A stretch of 64,000 bases of DNA from Streptomyces althioticus. GTDB lineage: Bacteria; Actinomycetota; Actinomycetes; Streptomycetales; Streptomycetaceae. The stretch covers positions 124,001 to 188,000 of the forward strand of contig BMSW01000014.1 in assembly GCA_014649355.1 (NCBI GenBank), written 5' to 3'. A program made the translations under genes and the position numbers. The notes beneath the pieces were generated by a model. It was not told the DNA's origin, made no database searches, and saw nothing but the letters and a program-made list of their open reading frames with translations. Positions within the stretch are counted from its first letter, which is position 1. Each line of letters begins with the position of its first letter. Below are positions 41,194 to 50,566 of the stretch, one piece after another.

Positions 41194-42308
41194 CCTCCAC
41201 CGAGCCCACCGCTTCCCGCGCCCAGAGCGCTGAGGCGGCCGGGGACGACTCGATCGTCAAAAAGCTCTCCACCCTCGACCGTTACCTCGCGGTGTGGATC
41301 CTGTTCGCCATGGCCGCCGGTCTCGGTCTGGGGCGGCTCATCCCTGGCCTGAACGACGCGCTCGCGAAGGTGGAGATTGGCGGGATCTCCCTGCCGATCG
41401 CGCTCGGTCTGCTGATCATGATGTACCCGGTGCTGGCGAAGGTCCGCTACGACCGGCTCGACGCCGTCACCGGCGACCGCAAGCTGATGGCCTCCTCGCT
41501 GGTCATCAACTGGATCGTCGGCCCGGCGGTCATGTTCGCGCTCGCGTGGATCTTCCTGCCGGACCTGCCCGAGTACCGCACGGGTCTGATCATCGTGGGC
41601 CTGGCCCGTTGTATCGCCATGGTGATCATCTGGAACGACCTGGCCTGCGGCGACCGCGAGGCCGCCGCCGTCCTGGTCGCCCTCAATTCGGTCTTCCAGG
41701 TCCTGGCGTTCGGCCTGCTGGGCTGGTTCTACCTCGACCTGCTGCCCGGCTGGCTGGGCCTGGGCGACGGCGAGCACCTCGACATCTCCATGTGGAAGAT
41801 CGCGCTGAATGTGGTCATCTTCCTCGGCATCCCGCTGCTGGCCGGCTTCCTCACTCGCCGCCTGGGCGAGAAGAAGCTCGGCCGCGCCGACTATGAGCAG
41901 CGGTTCCTGCCGAAGATCGGGCCGTGGGCGCTGTACGGGCTGCTGTTCACGATCGTCATTCTCTTCGCCCTCCAGGGGAAGACCATCACCTCGCAGCCGC
42001 TGGACGTCGCCCGGATCGCGCTGCCGCTGCTGGTCTACTTCGCCGTGATGTTCTTCGGGACCTTCCTCCTGGGCAAGGGCTTGGGTCTGGCCTATGACCG
42101 CACCGCGACCCTCGCCTTCACCGCGGCGGGCAACAACTTCGAGCTGGCCATCGCGGTCGCCATCGCCACCTTCGGCGTCACCTCCGGCCAGGCCCTGTCC
42201 GGCGTCGTCGGCCCGCTCATCGAAGTACCGGTGCTCATCGGCCTGGTCTACGTCGCGCTCTCCTGGCGCCGGAAGTTCGCCGCCGACGCGGTGACGACGG
42301 CCCCGTGA
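41190..42308 (+). CDS. acr3: Acr3-type arsenite efflux permease
   Basis: The 372-residue protein has ten hydrophobic helices in the bile-acid/arsenite fold. The ACR3 hallmark is GLARCIAMVIIWNDLACGD with the essential Cys at C141, and the C-terminal AAGNNFELAIAV motif is present. It exports arsenite by proton coupling. It starts at a GTG in the arsR stop and overlaps arsO in the same way, so arsR-acr3-arsO form one unit. Confidence 0.92.
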   Translation: MTSTEPTASRAQSAEAAGDDSIVKKLSTLDRYLAVWILFAMAAGLGLGRLIPGLNDALAKVEIGGISLPIALGLLIMMYPVLAKVRYDRLDAVTGDRKLMASSLVINWIVGPAVMFALAWIFLPDLPEYRTGLIIVGLARCIAMVIIWNDLACGDREAAAVLVALNSVFQVLAFGLLGWFYLDLLPGWLGLGDGEHLDISMWKIALNVVIFLGIPLLAGFLTRRLGEKKLGRADYEQRFLPKIGPWALYGLLFTIVILFALQGKTITSQPLDVARIALPLLVYFAVMFFGTFLLGKGLGLAYDRTATLAFTAAGNNFELAIAVAIATFGVTSGQALSGVVGPLIEVPVLIGLVYVALSWRRKFAADAVTTAP

Positions 42309-43366
42309 CCCAGCGCACGGATGTGGTGGTGGTCGGCGGCGGCCAGGCAGGACTCGCCGCCGGCTACCACCTGCGCCGCCAAGGTCTCGACTTCGTGATC
42401 CTGGACGCCGAGGCGGCGCCGGGCGGGTCCTGGCAGCACATGTGGGACTCGCTGCACCTGTTCTCCCCGGCCGCGCACTCCTCGCTGCCCGGCCGCCTCA
42501 TGCCCGCCCAAGGAGGCGAGACGTACCCGGGCGCCGGGTACGTGGTGGACTACCTGACCGACTACGAAAAGCGCTACGACCTGCCCGTCCAGCACGGCAC
42601 CCGCGTGGACGCCGTGCGCCGTGATGCAGACCGGCTCCTGGTCGAAGCGGACTCCGGCACCTGGCGGGCCCGTGCGGTCATCAGCGGCACCGGCAACTGG
42701 TCGCGGCCGTTTCTGCCCGCCGTGCCCGGCCGCAGTACCTTCACCGGGCGGCAGCTGCACACGGTGAACTACCGCTGTCCGGCCGACTTCGCCGACCAGC
42801 GTGTCGTCGTGGTCGGCGGCGGAAACTCCGGCGCCCAGATCGCCGCCGACCTCGCCCTGGACGGCCGTGTCCAGGTGACGTGGGTGACGCAGCGCCCGCC
42901 GCGGTTCCTGCCGGACGACATCGACGGCCGTGCCCTGTTCGATGTCGCCACCGCCCGCCGCCGCGCCCTCGACGCCGGCCGTAACGACACCGGTGGGGTG
43001 GCTTCGCTCGGCGACATCGTGGCCGTGCCGCCCGTCCGCGCCGCCCGCGACGCCGGACTCCTGACCGCGAAGCCGATGTTCACCCAGCTCACCGCTGCCG
43101 GTGTCCGGTGGGCCGACGGCAGCCAGAGCGACGCGGACGCGATCGTCTGGTGCACCGGCTTCCGCCCGGCACTGGCCCACCTCGCCCCGCTGAACCTGCG
43201 CGGCCCGCGCGGCCACATCCCCACCGACGGGACACGTGCCCTCGGCGAGCCGCGGCTGCACCTGCTCGGCTACGGCGACTGGACCGGCCCGGCCTCGGCC
43301 ACCCTCATCGGCGTCGGCCGCCCGGCACGGGACGCCGCCCGCGAAGTCGCTGGCCTGCTCACGTAG
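42305..43366 (+). CDS. arsO: ArsO-like flavin-containing monooxygenase
   Basis: The 353-residue protein has the FAD motif VVGGGQAGLAAGYHLRRQG, the NAD(P) motif VVGGGNSGAQIAADLA near residue 178, and WCTGFRPALAHL toward the C-terminus. It fits the ArsO-type flavoproteins encoded in actinobacterial ars operons. Their exact reaction is unsettled; oxidation of an arsenical or maintenance of reduced thiols has been proposed. The GTG overlaps the acr3 stop. Confidence 0.82.
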   Translation: MTQRTDVVVVGGGQAGLAAGYHLRRQGLDFVILDAEAAPGGSWQHMWDSLHLFSPAAHSSLPGRLMPAQGGETYPGAGYVVDYLTDYEKRYDLPVQHGTRVDAVRRDADRLLVEADSGTWRARAVISGTGNWSRPFLPAVPGRSTFTGRQLHTVNYRCPADFADQRVVVVGGGNSGAQIAADLALDGRVQVTWVTQRPPRFLPDDIDGRALFDVATARRRALDAGRNDTGGVASLGDIVAVPPVRAARDAGLLTAKPMFTQLTAAGVRWADGSQSDADAIVWCTGFRPALAHLAPLNLRGPRGHIPTDGTRALGEPRLHLLGYGDWTGPASATLIGVGRPARDAAREVAGLLT

Positions 43367-43488
43367 GCACCGGAGCGGCCGCCGCGCTGTCACCGCCCTG
43401 TTCACCCCGTTGCGTACAGCTCCCCCTTGTCAGTGACACCAGCGACAATTCCTCCCGACGGCGCCGTGGGGCAGGGGGATGCGCACGC

Positions 43489-44658
43489 ATGCAGACAGAC
43501 GACTTTTTCCGCGACAGGCCCGACGAGCACCCGGACTGGCCTGACCACAGGCCGGGCGAATGGGTGTGTCAGCTATGGCAGTTGGATGTCGAGCTGATGG
43601 AGTCCCTGCGCTTCGGTCCCCTGCCCGACCGCCCGGACCTGGACGTGGCCGTGGCGCTGACCCGGTTGCTGCACGAGGACTTCGTCGCCCGGGGCACACG
43701 CCACGACGAACGGATGAATGACGAGGAAGTCGTCCTCGCCGTCAAAGCACACCGAGCGGTCCTCGAACGCCTGGGCCTGGAGTCGCCGCAGCTGCCGTTT
43801 CGCCATCACAGCGGCTTCTACGACTACTGGCGCAAGAACGACATGTCCGGAGGCGGCGGATGGCAGGCGCGCCGCGAGTGCATCGAAGAGCTGCTGGGGC
43901 CGACCAGGCAGGCCCTGGAGGACCTGCAGGAGGCCGAGTACGAGCAGCGTTTCAAGAACGGCCCCCGTGGCACCTTCAAGAACCTCATCTTCGCGGCCGT
44001 CGGCCCGAAGCCGCAGATCGTGCTGCGGGACGCGGTGAGCAACGAGGTGGAGATCGTCCGGAACGCCGAGAACTGCCTTGTGTACAAGGACCCACTGCCG
44101 CTACAGGGCCTGACCTGGCGGCAGATGGTCACCTGGTGGCAGGCGCACCACATGCCGGACACCGAGGAACCGGAGGCCGCCGATGCCCTGTACCGGCGGC
44201 TGTACCGCTCCCTGGATTCCCTGCCAGAGCAGACGGTCCTGCGCACGTACTGCGCCCGCTACGCCGAACCCGACGGGTTCGACCTGCCCGCCCTTATCCC
44301 GCAGGTCTACCTGCACTACGACCCCTACACCCGCAAGAGCGGCGGACACAGCGGTGCCCTGCACCGCGAGCGCATGGACTTCCTGCTGCTGGCCCCCGAC
44401 CGCTCCCGCATCGTGATCGAGGTCGACGGCGCCCACCACTACGGCACCAAGAAACCCACCGGCGCGGACGGCCGCACCACGTACGCCGCCTCGCCCAGGC
44501 TGTACTCGGAGATGGTCGCCGAGGACCGCCGCCTGCGGCTGGCCGGCTATGAGATCTACCGCTTCGGCGGCTGGGAACTCACCCGGCCCGACAGCCCGCA
44601 AGTCATCTCCGACTTCTTCACCGAGCTCCTCACCCGCCACAAGAAGCCGACACCGTAG
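43489..44658 (+). CDS. AbiJ-like protein with C-terminal PD-(D/E)XK-type nuclease region
   Basis: The protein has 389 residues. A central block TFKNLIFAAVGPKPQIVLRD followed by VEIVRNAENCLVYKDP resembles the N-terminal domain of AbiJ abortive-infection proteins. The C-terminal third, with HRERMDFLLL, IVIEVDGAHHYG and LAGYEIYRFGGWEL, looks like a VSR/PD-(D/E)XK nuclease fold. It is preceded by 122 bases without a gene and is convergent with an unknown gene. A phage-defence role is an inference; its place between two arsenic modules marks it as island cargo. Confidence 0.6.
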   Translation: MQTDDFFRDRPDEHPDWPDHRPGEWVCQLWQLDVELMESLRFGPLPDRPDLDVAVALTRLLHEDFVARGTRHDERMNDEEVVLAVKAHRAVLERLGLESPQLPFRHHSGFYDYWRKNDMSGGGGWQARRECIEELLGPTRQALEDLQEAEYEQRFKNGPRGTFKNLIFAAVGPKPQIVLRDAVSNEVEIVRNAENCLVYKDPLPLQGLTWRQMVTWWQAHHMPDTEEPEAADALYRRLYRSLDSLPEQTVLRTYCARYAEPDGFDLPALIPQVYLHYDPYTRKSGGHSGALHRERMDFLLLAPDRSRIVIEVDGAHHYGTKKPTGADGRTTYAASPRLYSEMVAEDRRLRLAGYEIYRFGGWELTRPDSPQVISDFFTELLTRHKKPTP

Positions 44659-44675
44659 CGACAGCACGCACCGCT

Positions 44676-45329
44676 TCAGTAGCCAGGCGTGTCCATGGCC
44701 TCCATGTACTCGATCTGCCAGTTCTCGTACTCACCGAGATAAGCCGAGTAGCCGCCCCACAGCAGGTGCGCCAGCTTGTGCAGCTCGTTCACCTGCTCGT
44801 AGAAGTTGACGTTCAGCTGCACGGGCCGGGCGGGAGCCCGGCCGGCGCCGTGGCCGACCACGGCGTACCGGTAGGTCTCTCCTGTCGCATCCTCGCTGTC
44901 GAGCCAGTTCAGCTGACTCCAGGACTCCGGGTCGATGCGCTGTTCCACCTTGGGCAGGTCCAGCAGGGCCAGGTACCGGTTGAGGCAGTCCGCCAGTCTC
45001 CTGATGTTGTGCGTGCGCAGACGCTTGTCCAACTGGTCAGGGCTGAGGTCTTCTTCTCCTGTGTAGCCCTCGCGCAGGGCGCACTGGGCGGCCTTGCGGA
45101 TTAGCCACTTCAGCGACAGTTCGATGCTGTGCCGGTAGTTGTAGAGGATCGGCAGGGGCATCCGGTCGTCCGGGCCGTGGGCGATCCAGTGTCGGGCGCC
45201 GGTCTCGGCGACTCGCAGATAGCCGCCAGCTAGGGCGAGATCGTCCTCGCTGGCACCGCCCCAGACGGCGATCTCGGCATTTGCCCAGCGAGGCCGGGGC
45301 AGGCTCAACCGGTCTTCTGCTTCCTCCAT
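44676..45329 (-). CDS. Hypothetical protein, possible HEPN-like helical domain
   Basis: This 217-residue protein is not assigned to a family. LPILYNYRHSIELSLKWLIRKAAQ and the following RTHNIRRLADCLNRYLALL suggest a helical, HEPN-like region, a fold common in toxin and defence proteins. No catalytic site is certain, although R-H-S-I-E could mimic an RxxxxH-type motif. ATG 45329 is the best start, though no strong ribosome-binding site precedes it. It converges with the AbiJ-like gene with only 17 bases between. Confidence 0.55.
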   Translation of the reverse strand: MEEAEDRLSLPRPRWANAEIAVWGGASEDDLALAGGYLRVAETGARHWIAHGPDDRMPLPILYNYRHSIELSLKWLIRKAAQCALREGYTGEEDLSPDQLDKRLRTHNIRRLADCLNRYLALLDLPKVEQRIDPESWSQLNWLDSEDATGETYRYAVVGHGAGRAPARPVQLNVNFYEQVNELHKLAHLLWGGYSAYLGEYENWQIEYMEAMDTPGY

Positions 45330-45425
45330 CCCGTCAGGATGGCAACCGCCCGCCTCGTCCACTATCGCTTTTGGCAACTGCCCGCCGCCACAGCGTCCCT
45401 GGGCGTTACGGGCGTCCGAGTGTGG

Positions 45426-45803
45426 TCAGGACACAGCCGATGCACCTACCAGCAGTTGGCCCATGGCGGCGAGCACGGACGGCTCGACGCGGTAGTAGAC
45501 CCAGGTGCCGCGCCGCTCGGATGTGAGCAGCCCGGCTTCCTTGAGCTTCTTCAGGTGGTGGGAGACGGTGGGCTGGGAGACGCCGACGTCTGAGATGTCG
45601 CACACGCACGCCTCGCCGCCCTCATGGGAGGCCACGGCAGAGAACAGCCGCAGGCGGACCGGGTCACCGAGGGCCTTGAACATCCGCGCGGCGGTCTCGG
45701 CCTCGTCGGCGGTCATCGGGCGTTCGGTCAGCGGCGGGCAGCAGGGCGCCACGCCCTGGCCGTCGGCGGGCTCGAGCAGCGGCAGCACCTTCGCATTCGA
45801 CAT
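45426..45803 (-). CDS. arsR2: Second ArsR-family repressor with dicysteine metal site
   Basis: The 125-residue protein has the classical arsenite site C66-V-C68 in ACVCDISDVG within the DNA-binding helix. An additional C21-C22 pair lies near the N-terminus, and the recognition helix SQPTVSHHLKKLKEAGLL follows. An operator-like box lies immediately before its start codon, and a second copy sits between the flavoprotein genes downstream, so it probably controls itself and that divergent pair. Confidence 0.88.
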   Translation of the reverse strand: MSNAKVLPLLEPADGQGVAPCCPPLTERPMTADEAETAARMFKALGDPVRLRLFSAVASHEGGEACVCDISDVGVSQPTVSHHLKKLKEAGLLTSERRGTWVYYRVEPSVLAAMGQLLVGASAVS

Positions 45804-45806
45804 GCG

Positions 45807-45826
45807 TCTATGTTGACACACATCGA
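45807..45826. promoter_or_regulatory. ArsR2 box, copy 1
   Basis: TCTATGTTGACACACATCGA lies 3 bases upstream of the arsR2 ATG. It matches the copy at 46936-46955 in 17 of 20 positions and in orientation. The two copies occur only next to genes of this module. Confidence 0.65.
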
Positions 45827-45845
45827 ACCAGTGCCGAGAGCTCCG

Positions 45846-46907
45846 TCAGCGGCGCGCGAGATGGGCGGCGAGGCGCCGGGCGACGCGGTCCGCGTCCCGG
45901 CCGACGCCGCGCAGCGAGTTCGACGACAGGCTGCGCTGCCATTCCAGCCCGACGAACGCCAGCCCCGGCACAGCGGTGGCGAGGCCCTCGCGGTGCCGGG
46001 GGGTTCCCTCGTCGTCCAGGGCGCCGTGGAGAGGGGCGAGGTAGGGCAGGTCGGGGCGGTAGCCAGTGGCGAGCACGATTGCGTCAACCTCCTCCCGCTG
46101 TCCGTCCGGCCAGAGGAGCTTGGGCCCGACCGCGCCGGTGAACAGCGCCCGCCGGTCGGGCCGGCCTGCGGCCAGGGCGGCCCGGTAACGGCCGTCGTCG
46201 AGAACCGGCTGGGCCGGCGGGCGCGCGAGAAACCGGCCAAGGGGCGCCGTGTCCAGACCGGTACGGACCGTCCAGAAGTGCAGGTCGCGGCCGAGGATGC
46301 GCTGAGCGGCGAACTTCACCGGCCCGCGTGTGGCGAGGGTGACGTGGGCGGTCTCGGCGAGCTCGGCGGCGATCTGCACCGCGGAGTTCCCGGCCCCCAC
46401 CACAACCACCCGGCAGCCGGAGAAGGGGGCCGGACTGCAGTAGTCGGCGGCGTGCAGCACCTGCCCGGTGAACTCCTCCAGGCCTGGCAGCGCGGGCCGG
46501 TGCGGGTGTCCGAACGTCCCGGAGGCCGCCACGACGGCCCGCGCGGACAGTCGGCCGCCGCCCTCCAGCTCCACCGCGAAGCCGTCGCCGGTGCGGCGGA
46601 CCGCAGTTATGCGGCAGCCCGTGCGGATCTCTGCGTCCAGGCGGCCGGCGTAGGCGGTGAGGTAGGCGACGACCTCGTCGCGGTGCGGGTAGCGGTCGCG
46701 GTCGGCGCCGGGGAACGGCATCCCGGGCAGGGAGCTGTACCGGGCGGGCGAGAACAGCGTGAGGCTGTCGTAGTAGTGCGGCCACGACCCGGCCGCCCGG
46801 TCGGAGGCCTCCAGCACCACCGGCCGCAGCCCGCGGCGCAGCAGCGCGTGGGCGGTGGCGAGGCCGGACTGACCACCGCCGATCACGGCGACGTCGATGT
46901 GCTCCAT
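45846..46907 (-). CDS. Flavin-containing monooxygenase, ArsO-like
   Basis: The 353-residue protein is a paralogue of the ArsO-like gene at 42305. It has an FAD motif IGGGQSGLATAHALLRRG, SLTLFSPARYSSLPGMPFPG, NAD(P) motif VVGAGNSAVQIAAELA and ATGYRPDLPYLAPLHG. The ATG follows AGGGGGA. It is divergent from another flavoprotein across the second ArsR2 box, so it is probably arsenic-inducible. It is encoded directly upstream of arsR2 on the same strand. Confidence 0.8.
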   Translation of the reverse strand: MEHIDVAVIGGGQSGLATAHALLRRGLRPVVLEASDRAAGSWPHYYDSLTLFSPARYSSLPGMPFPGADRDRYPHRDEVVAYLTAYAGRLDAEIRTGCRITAVRRTGDGFAVELEGGGRLSARAVVAASGTFGHPHRPALPGLEEFTGQVLHAADYCSPAPFSGCRVVVVGAGNSAVQIAAELAETAHVTLATRGPVKFAAQRILGRDLHFWTVRTGLDTAPLGRFLARPPAQPVLDDGRYRAALAAGRPDRRALFTGAVGPKLLWPDGQREEVDAIVLATGYRPDLPYLAPLHGALDDEGTPRHREGLATAVPGLAFVGLEWQRSLSSNSLRGVGRDADRVARRLAAHLARR

Positions 46908-46935
46908 CAGCGAATCCCCCTGAGTTCGACGAATG

Positions 46936-46955
46936 TCTATGTTGACGCTCATCAA
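46936..46955. promoter_or_regulatory. ArsR2 box, copy 2
   Basis: TCTATGTTGACGCTCATCAA lies between the divergent flavoprotein genes. It contains the half-sites TTGA and TCAA 6 bases apart, as in known ArsR operators. Confidence 0.65.
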
Positions 46956-47017
46956 TACAGGTGCCATGCTGGGCCGCGCAAGCCATCGACAGATGTCGAA
47001 ACACGCAAGGAGTCGCC

Positions 47018-48424
47018 GTGAACGCGCCCGCCACCACCGAGCTGCCCGTCGTCGTGATCGGAGCCGGACCCGCCGGCCTGGCCGCCGCCGCCCACCTCAT
47101 CGACCAGGGCATCGAACCCCTGGTCCTGGAAGCCGGCCCGGCCGTCGGCGCCGCGGTGCGCGAGTGGTCTCACGTGCGCCTGTTCTCCACCTGGGGCGAG
47201 GTCGTCGACCCCGCCGCCGAGAAGCTCCTCGCCCCCACCGGCTGGATGCGCCCCGACCCCGCCACCTATCCCTCCGGCGGCGACTGGGCCGAGCAGTACC
47301 TGCAGCCGCTCGCCGACGTCCTCGGCGAACGCGTCCGCACCGGAGCCACCGTCACCGGCGTCTCCCGGACGGGCAGGGACCGGATCGTGGACACCGACCG
47401 CGAGCAGCAGCCGTTCGTCGTGCACGTCGCCCACGCCGACGGCCAGGAGGAGCGTCTCTTCGCCCGCGCCGTCATCGACGCCTCCGGCACCTGGACCACG
47501 CCGTCCCCGGCCGGCGGCAGCGGCCTTGCCGCGCTCGGTGAGAAGGCCGCAGCCGACCGGATCACCTACCGCGTCCCGGACCTGAAGGACCCCGCCGTCC
47601 GCGGCCGGTATGCGGGCAAGCGCACCGCCGTGATCGGCTCCGGCGCCTCCGCGTTCACCGCTCTCGCCTACCTCGCCGACCTCGCCAAGTCCAACGACGG
47701 CGCGGGCACGAAGGGCGTGTGGATCCTGCGCCGGGGCATCTCCGGCTCAACCTTCGGCGGCGGCGAAGCCGACCAGCTCCCCGCCCGCGGCGCCCTGGGC
47801 CTGGCCGCCAAGGCCGCCGTCGACGAGGGCCACGCGGACGCGGTCACCGGATTCCGCACCGAGGCGATCGAGCGGGCCGACGACGGCCGCCTGGTCCTGG
47901 TCGGCGAGGACGGCCGCCGCCTGGACCCGGTCGACGAGGTCATCGTGCTGACCGGCTTCCGCCCCGACCTGTCCTTCCTCGACGAACTCCGCCTCGGGCT
48001 CGACGAGCGCCTCCAGGCCCCCGTGGCCCTGGCTCCGCTGATCGACCCCAACCAGCACTCCTGCGGCACCGTCTACCCGCACGGCCACCGCGAGCTCTCC
48101 CACCCCGAGCAGGGCGTGTATCTGGTCGGGATGAAGTCCTACGGCCGTGCCCCGACGTTCCTGGCGATGACCGGTTACGAGCAGGTCCGCTCCGTGGCCG
48201 CCGCGATCGCCGGTGACCTCGAGTCCGCCGACCGCGTGGAACTGACCCTGCCCGAGACCGGAGTCTGCGGCGGCGCCGGCCTCTTCGACGCCCCCGACGC
48301 CGCTGAGGCCGACGGTGGTGGCTGCTGCGCGCCCGCTCCGCAGCTCGTCCGGCTCGGAGCCCCCGCCACGGCCGCGGCGACGGCTGGCGAGGAGGCACCG
48401 GCAGGCGGCTGCTGCGGCTCGTGA
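47018..48424 (+). CDS. Flavoprotein oxidoreductase with Cys-rich tail, arsenic-linked
   Basis: The 468-residue protein has an FAD motif VIGAGPAGLAAAAHLIDQG, EWSHVRLFSTWGEVVDP, an NAD(P) motif VIGSGASAFTALAYLA and LTGFRPDLSFLDEL. The last 60 residues carry ETGVCGG, GGGCCAPAP and a terminal GGCCGS. Such paired cysteines are suited to bind trivalent arsenic or to act as a redox relay. The GTG follows AGGAG. It overlaps the MFS gene by 4 bases and is divergent from an ArsO-like gene over an ArsR2 box. The chemistry on arsenicals is unknown. Confidence 0.82.
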   Translation: MNAPATTELPVVVIGAGPAGLAAAAHLIDQGIEPLVLEAGPAVGAAVREWSHVRLFSTWGEVVDPAAEKLLAPTGWMRPDPATYPSGGDWAEQYLQPLADVLGERVRTGATVTGVSRTGRDRIVDTDREQQPFVVHVAHADGQEERLFARAVIDASGTWTTPSPAGGSGLAALGEKAAADRITYRVPDLKDPAVRGRYAGKRTAVIGSGASAFTALAYLADLAKSNDGAGTKGVWILRRGISGSTFGGGEADQLPARGALGLAAKAAVDEGHADAVTGFRTEAIERADDGRLVLVGEDGRRLDPVDEVIVLTGFRPDLSFLDELRLGLDERLQAPVALAPLIDPNQHSCGTVYPHGHRELSHPEQGVYLVGMKSYGRAPTFLAMTGYEQVRSVAAAIAGDLESADRVELTLPETGVCGGAGLFDAPDAAEADGGGCCAPAPQLVRLGAPATAAATAGEEAPAGGCCGS

Positions 48425-49650
48425 CCACCCTGGGCACCCCTCCACACGGGGCCGCGACCGGATCGGGGGACCGGTCGCGGCCCCGCGCAGTCCTGCCCGC
48501 CCTGTGCGCCACGCAGATCGTGAGCTGGGGCATCGTCTACTACGCCTTTCCCGTCCTCAACCCCCAGATCACCAGCGAAACCGGCTGGCCGGCCGGGGCG
48601 ACCACCGCGGCGTTCTCCCTCGGCCTCGTCGTCTCCGCCCTCACCGGGATCCGCGTCGGGCGCATCCTCGACCGGCGAGGCCCCCGCGCCGTCATGACCA
48701 CGGGGTCTGTGGTCGGCGTGGTCAGCCTGCTGATCGTGGCCGCGGCCCCGAACATCCCGGTCTTCATTGCCGGTTGGACGCTGGCCGGCCTCGCCATGGC
48801 AGCCACCTTCTACCAGCCGGCGTTCGCTGCTCTGACCCGCTGGTGGGCCCCCGAACACGTGCGCGCGCTGACGATCGTCACCCTCGCCGGCGGCCTCGCC
48901 TCTACCGCCTTCGCACCCCTGACCGCGGCCCTCGCCGGCCACCTGTCCTGGCGCTACACCTACCTCGTACTTGCCGGCATCCTCGCCGCCGTCACCATCC
49001 CCGCCCACGCCCTTGCCCTGCGCGCACCCTGGCCCAACCCCGCAACCGCCCCGGCACGCACGGGCACAAGCGCGGGTGCTGCCGGGGTCGTGCGCAGCCG
49101 ACCCTTCCTCCTGCTCGCCACTGCCTTCACCCTCTCGGCCTTCGCGATGTACGCCGTGGTCGTCGCCCTCGTCCCCCTCCTGCTGGAACGCGGGTACACC
49201 ACCAGCCAGTCGGCCTGGGCCCTCGGCATCGGTGGCGCCGGACAGACCCTCGGCCGCACGCTGTACGCAGCCCTCGCCCGCCGCACCGCCGCCACCGCCC
49301 GCACCATGATCCTGATTGCCCTCGGCGGCCTGACCACCGCCGCCTTCGCCGCCGTCCCCGGCCCGTACGCCCTGCTCATCGCCGTGTCGGTCGTGGCTGG
49401 CATGGTCCGCGGCAACCTCACTCTGCTACAGGCGACCGCCATCACCGACCGCTGGGGCGCCACCCACTACGGACGCCTCTCCGGGGTCCTCGCCGCACCG
49501 GCAACCACCGCCGCAGCCCTCGCCCCCTTCGCGGGCGCCGCCCTCGCCACACCCCTGGGCGGCTACGGACCGCTCTTCCTCCTCCTCGCCTCCGTCTCGG
49601 TGGCCGCCGCCTCACCGCGCCATGGACAGGCATCCCCCGAACGTCGCTGA
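48421..49650 (+). CDS. MFS transporter coupled to the arsenic flavoprotein
   Basis: The 409-residue protein has twelve predicted helices and the MFS loop signature GRILDRRGPRAVM between helices 2 and 3. It begins at a GTG within the stop of the Cys-tailed flavoprotein, implying a joint function. Export of an oxidised or organic arsenical generated by that enzyme is the simplest inference. It does not look like ArsJ, as no GAPDH-like partner is present. Confidence 0.82.
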   Translation: MTTLGTPPHGAATGSGDRSRPRAVLPALCATQIVSWGIVYYAFPVLNPQITSETGWPAGATTAAFSLGLVVSALTGIRVGRILDRRGPRAVMTTGSVVGVVSLLIVAAAPNIPVFIAGWTLAGLAMAATFYQPAFAALTRWWAPEHVRALTIVTLAGGLASTAFAPLTAALAGHLSWRYTYLVLAGILAAVTIPAHALALRAPWPNPATAPARTGTSAGAAGVVRSRPFLLLATAFTLSAFAMYAVVVALVPLLLERGYTTSQSAWALGIGGAGQTLGRTLYAALARRTAATARTMILIALGGLTTAAFAAVPGPYALLIAVSVVAGMVRGNLTLLQATAITDRWGATHYGRLSGVLAAPATTAAALAPFAGAALATPLGGYGPLFLLLASVSVAAASPRHGQASPERR

Positions 49651-49682
49651 GGGACTCTCACAAACGGTCCGTGAAGCGGCGC

Positions 49683-50566
49683 TCACTCCCGGTCTTCCGT
49701 AGAACGAGCCGCTAGGTAGCTGTTCCAGTCGCGGGCGGCTCTCCGGGTCCACTGCAGGGCTGCGCTGATGCTGATGCCGAGGGTGTCGCTGAGCACTGAC
49801 GCGGGCAGGTCTGCGGCCAGTGCGAGCAGAGCGGTGTTCCGGCTGGGGCGGGCGGGCAAGCCGTGCAGACGCATCTTGCGCGCGAGTGCGGGGGCTGAGT
49901 GGTGGGTCCCAGCGGCGTAGCCGGGGATGAGCCAGCTGGGGCGCGGCGTGATACGACCTACCGCCGAGATCGGCTCGGTGGGGTCGGCCTGACGCTGCAG
50001 CAGCTGGTGGACAGCGGGGGGCAGCGCCACGGGATGCTCGCCTATGCGCAGGTGAGGCGGGCTGCCGCCTGTGAGGTCGGAACGCGTGAGAGCAACGATT
50101 CGCGTGATCGGCATTCCGTACAGCAGCGTGAGGGCCCCGGTCACCCGCACATCCAGGGGCAGCGCCTCGTCATGCAGGCAGCGTCGCAGGTGCGTCCAGT
50201 GCTCGGACTCGCTCCACCAGCAGTGGGGTTCATCGCGGGGGCGGTCGCCCCCTCCCCCGAAGCCGCCACACCGCGCAACGCCTCCCGCGCCCCGTCTGCG
50301 CATGCCGGAACAGTCACCTGGTGCCCAGCCGCGTGCAGGTGACGCAGAAGCCGGTGTAGAGAAGGGGGCATATCCGCGTCACCCGAACTCAAGGCGTCGG
50401 GATGCTGACGCAGATGGTCATCCAAGCGGTGGAGGCCGATGTGGCGGTGCGCATTGACGGCGACCAGTGCCTGCTCGGCTTCCTCCACAGCGAGTTCGGG
50501 CACCGCCCGCGTCAGATGCGCGACAACGCGGGCACGGACCACGGCTGGCGGCTCTGGCCGGCTCAT
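49683..50566 (-). pseudogene. Broken tyrosine-recombinase-like gene
   Basis: The 5' part (from ATG 50566) encodes EPPAVVRARVVAHLTRAVPE up to ACADGAREALRGVA. The 3' part in another frame encodes EHWTHLRRCLHDEALPLDV, GALTLLYGMPITRIV and RPSRNTALLALAADLPASVLSDTLGI up to the end at 49683. Intact Streptomyces relatives join these with a cysteine-rich middle section that is nearly absent here. The frame changes around 50270-50300. The ATG overlaps the XRE gene stop, so it was once co-expressed with it. Confidence 0.65.
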
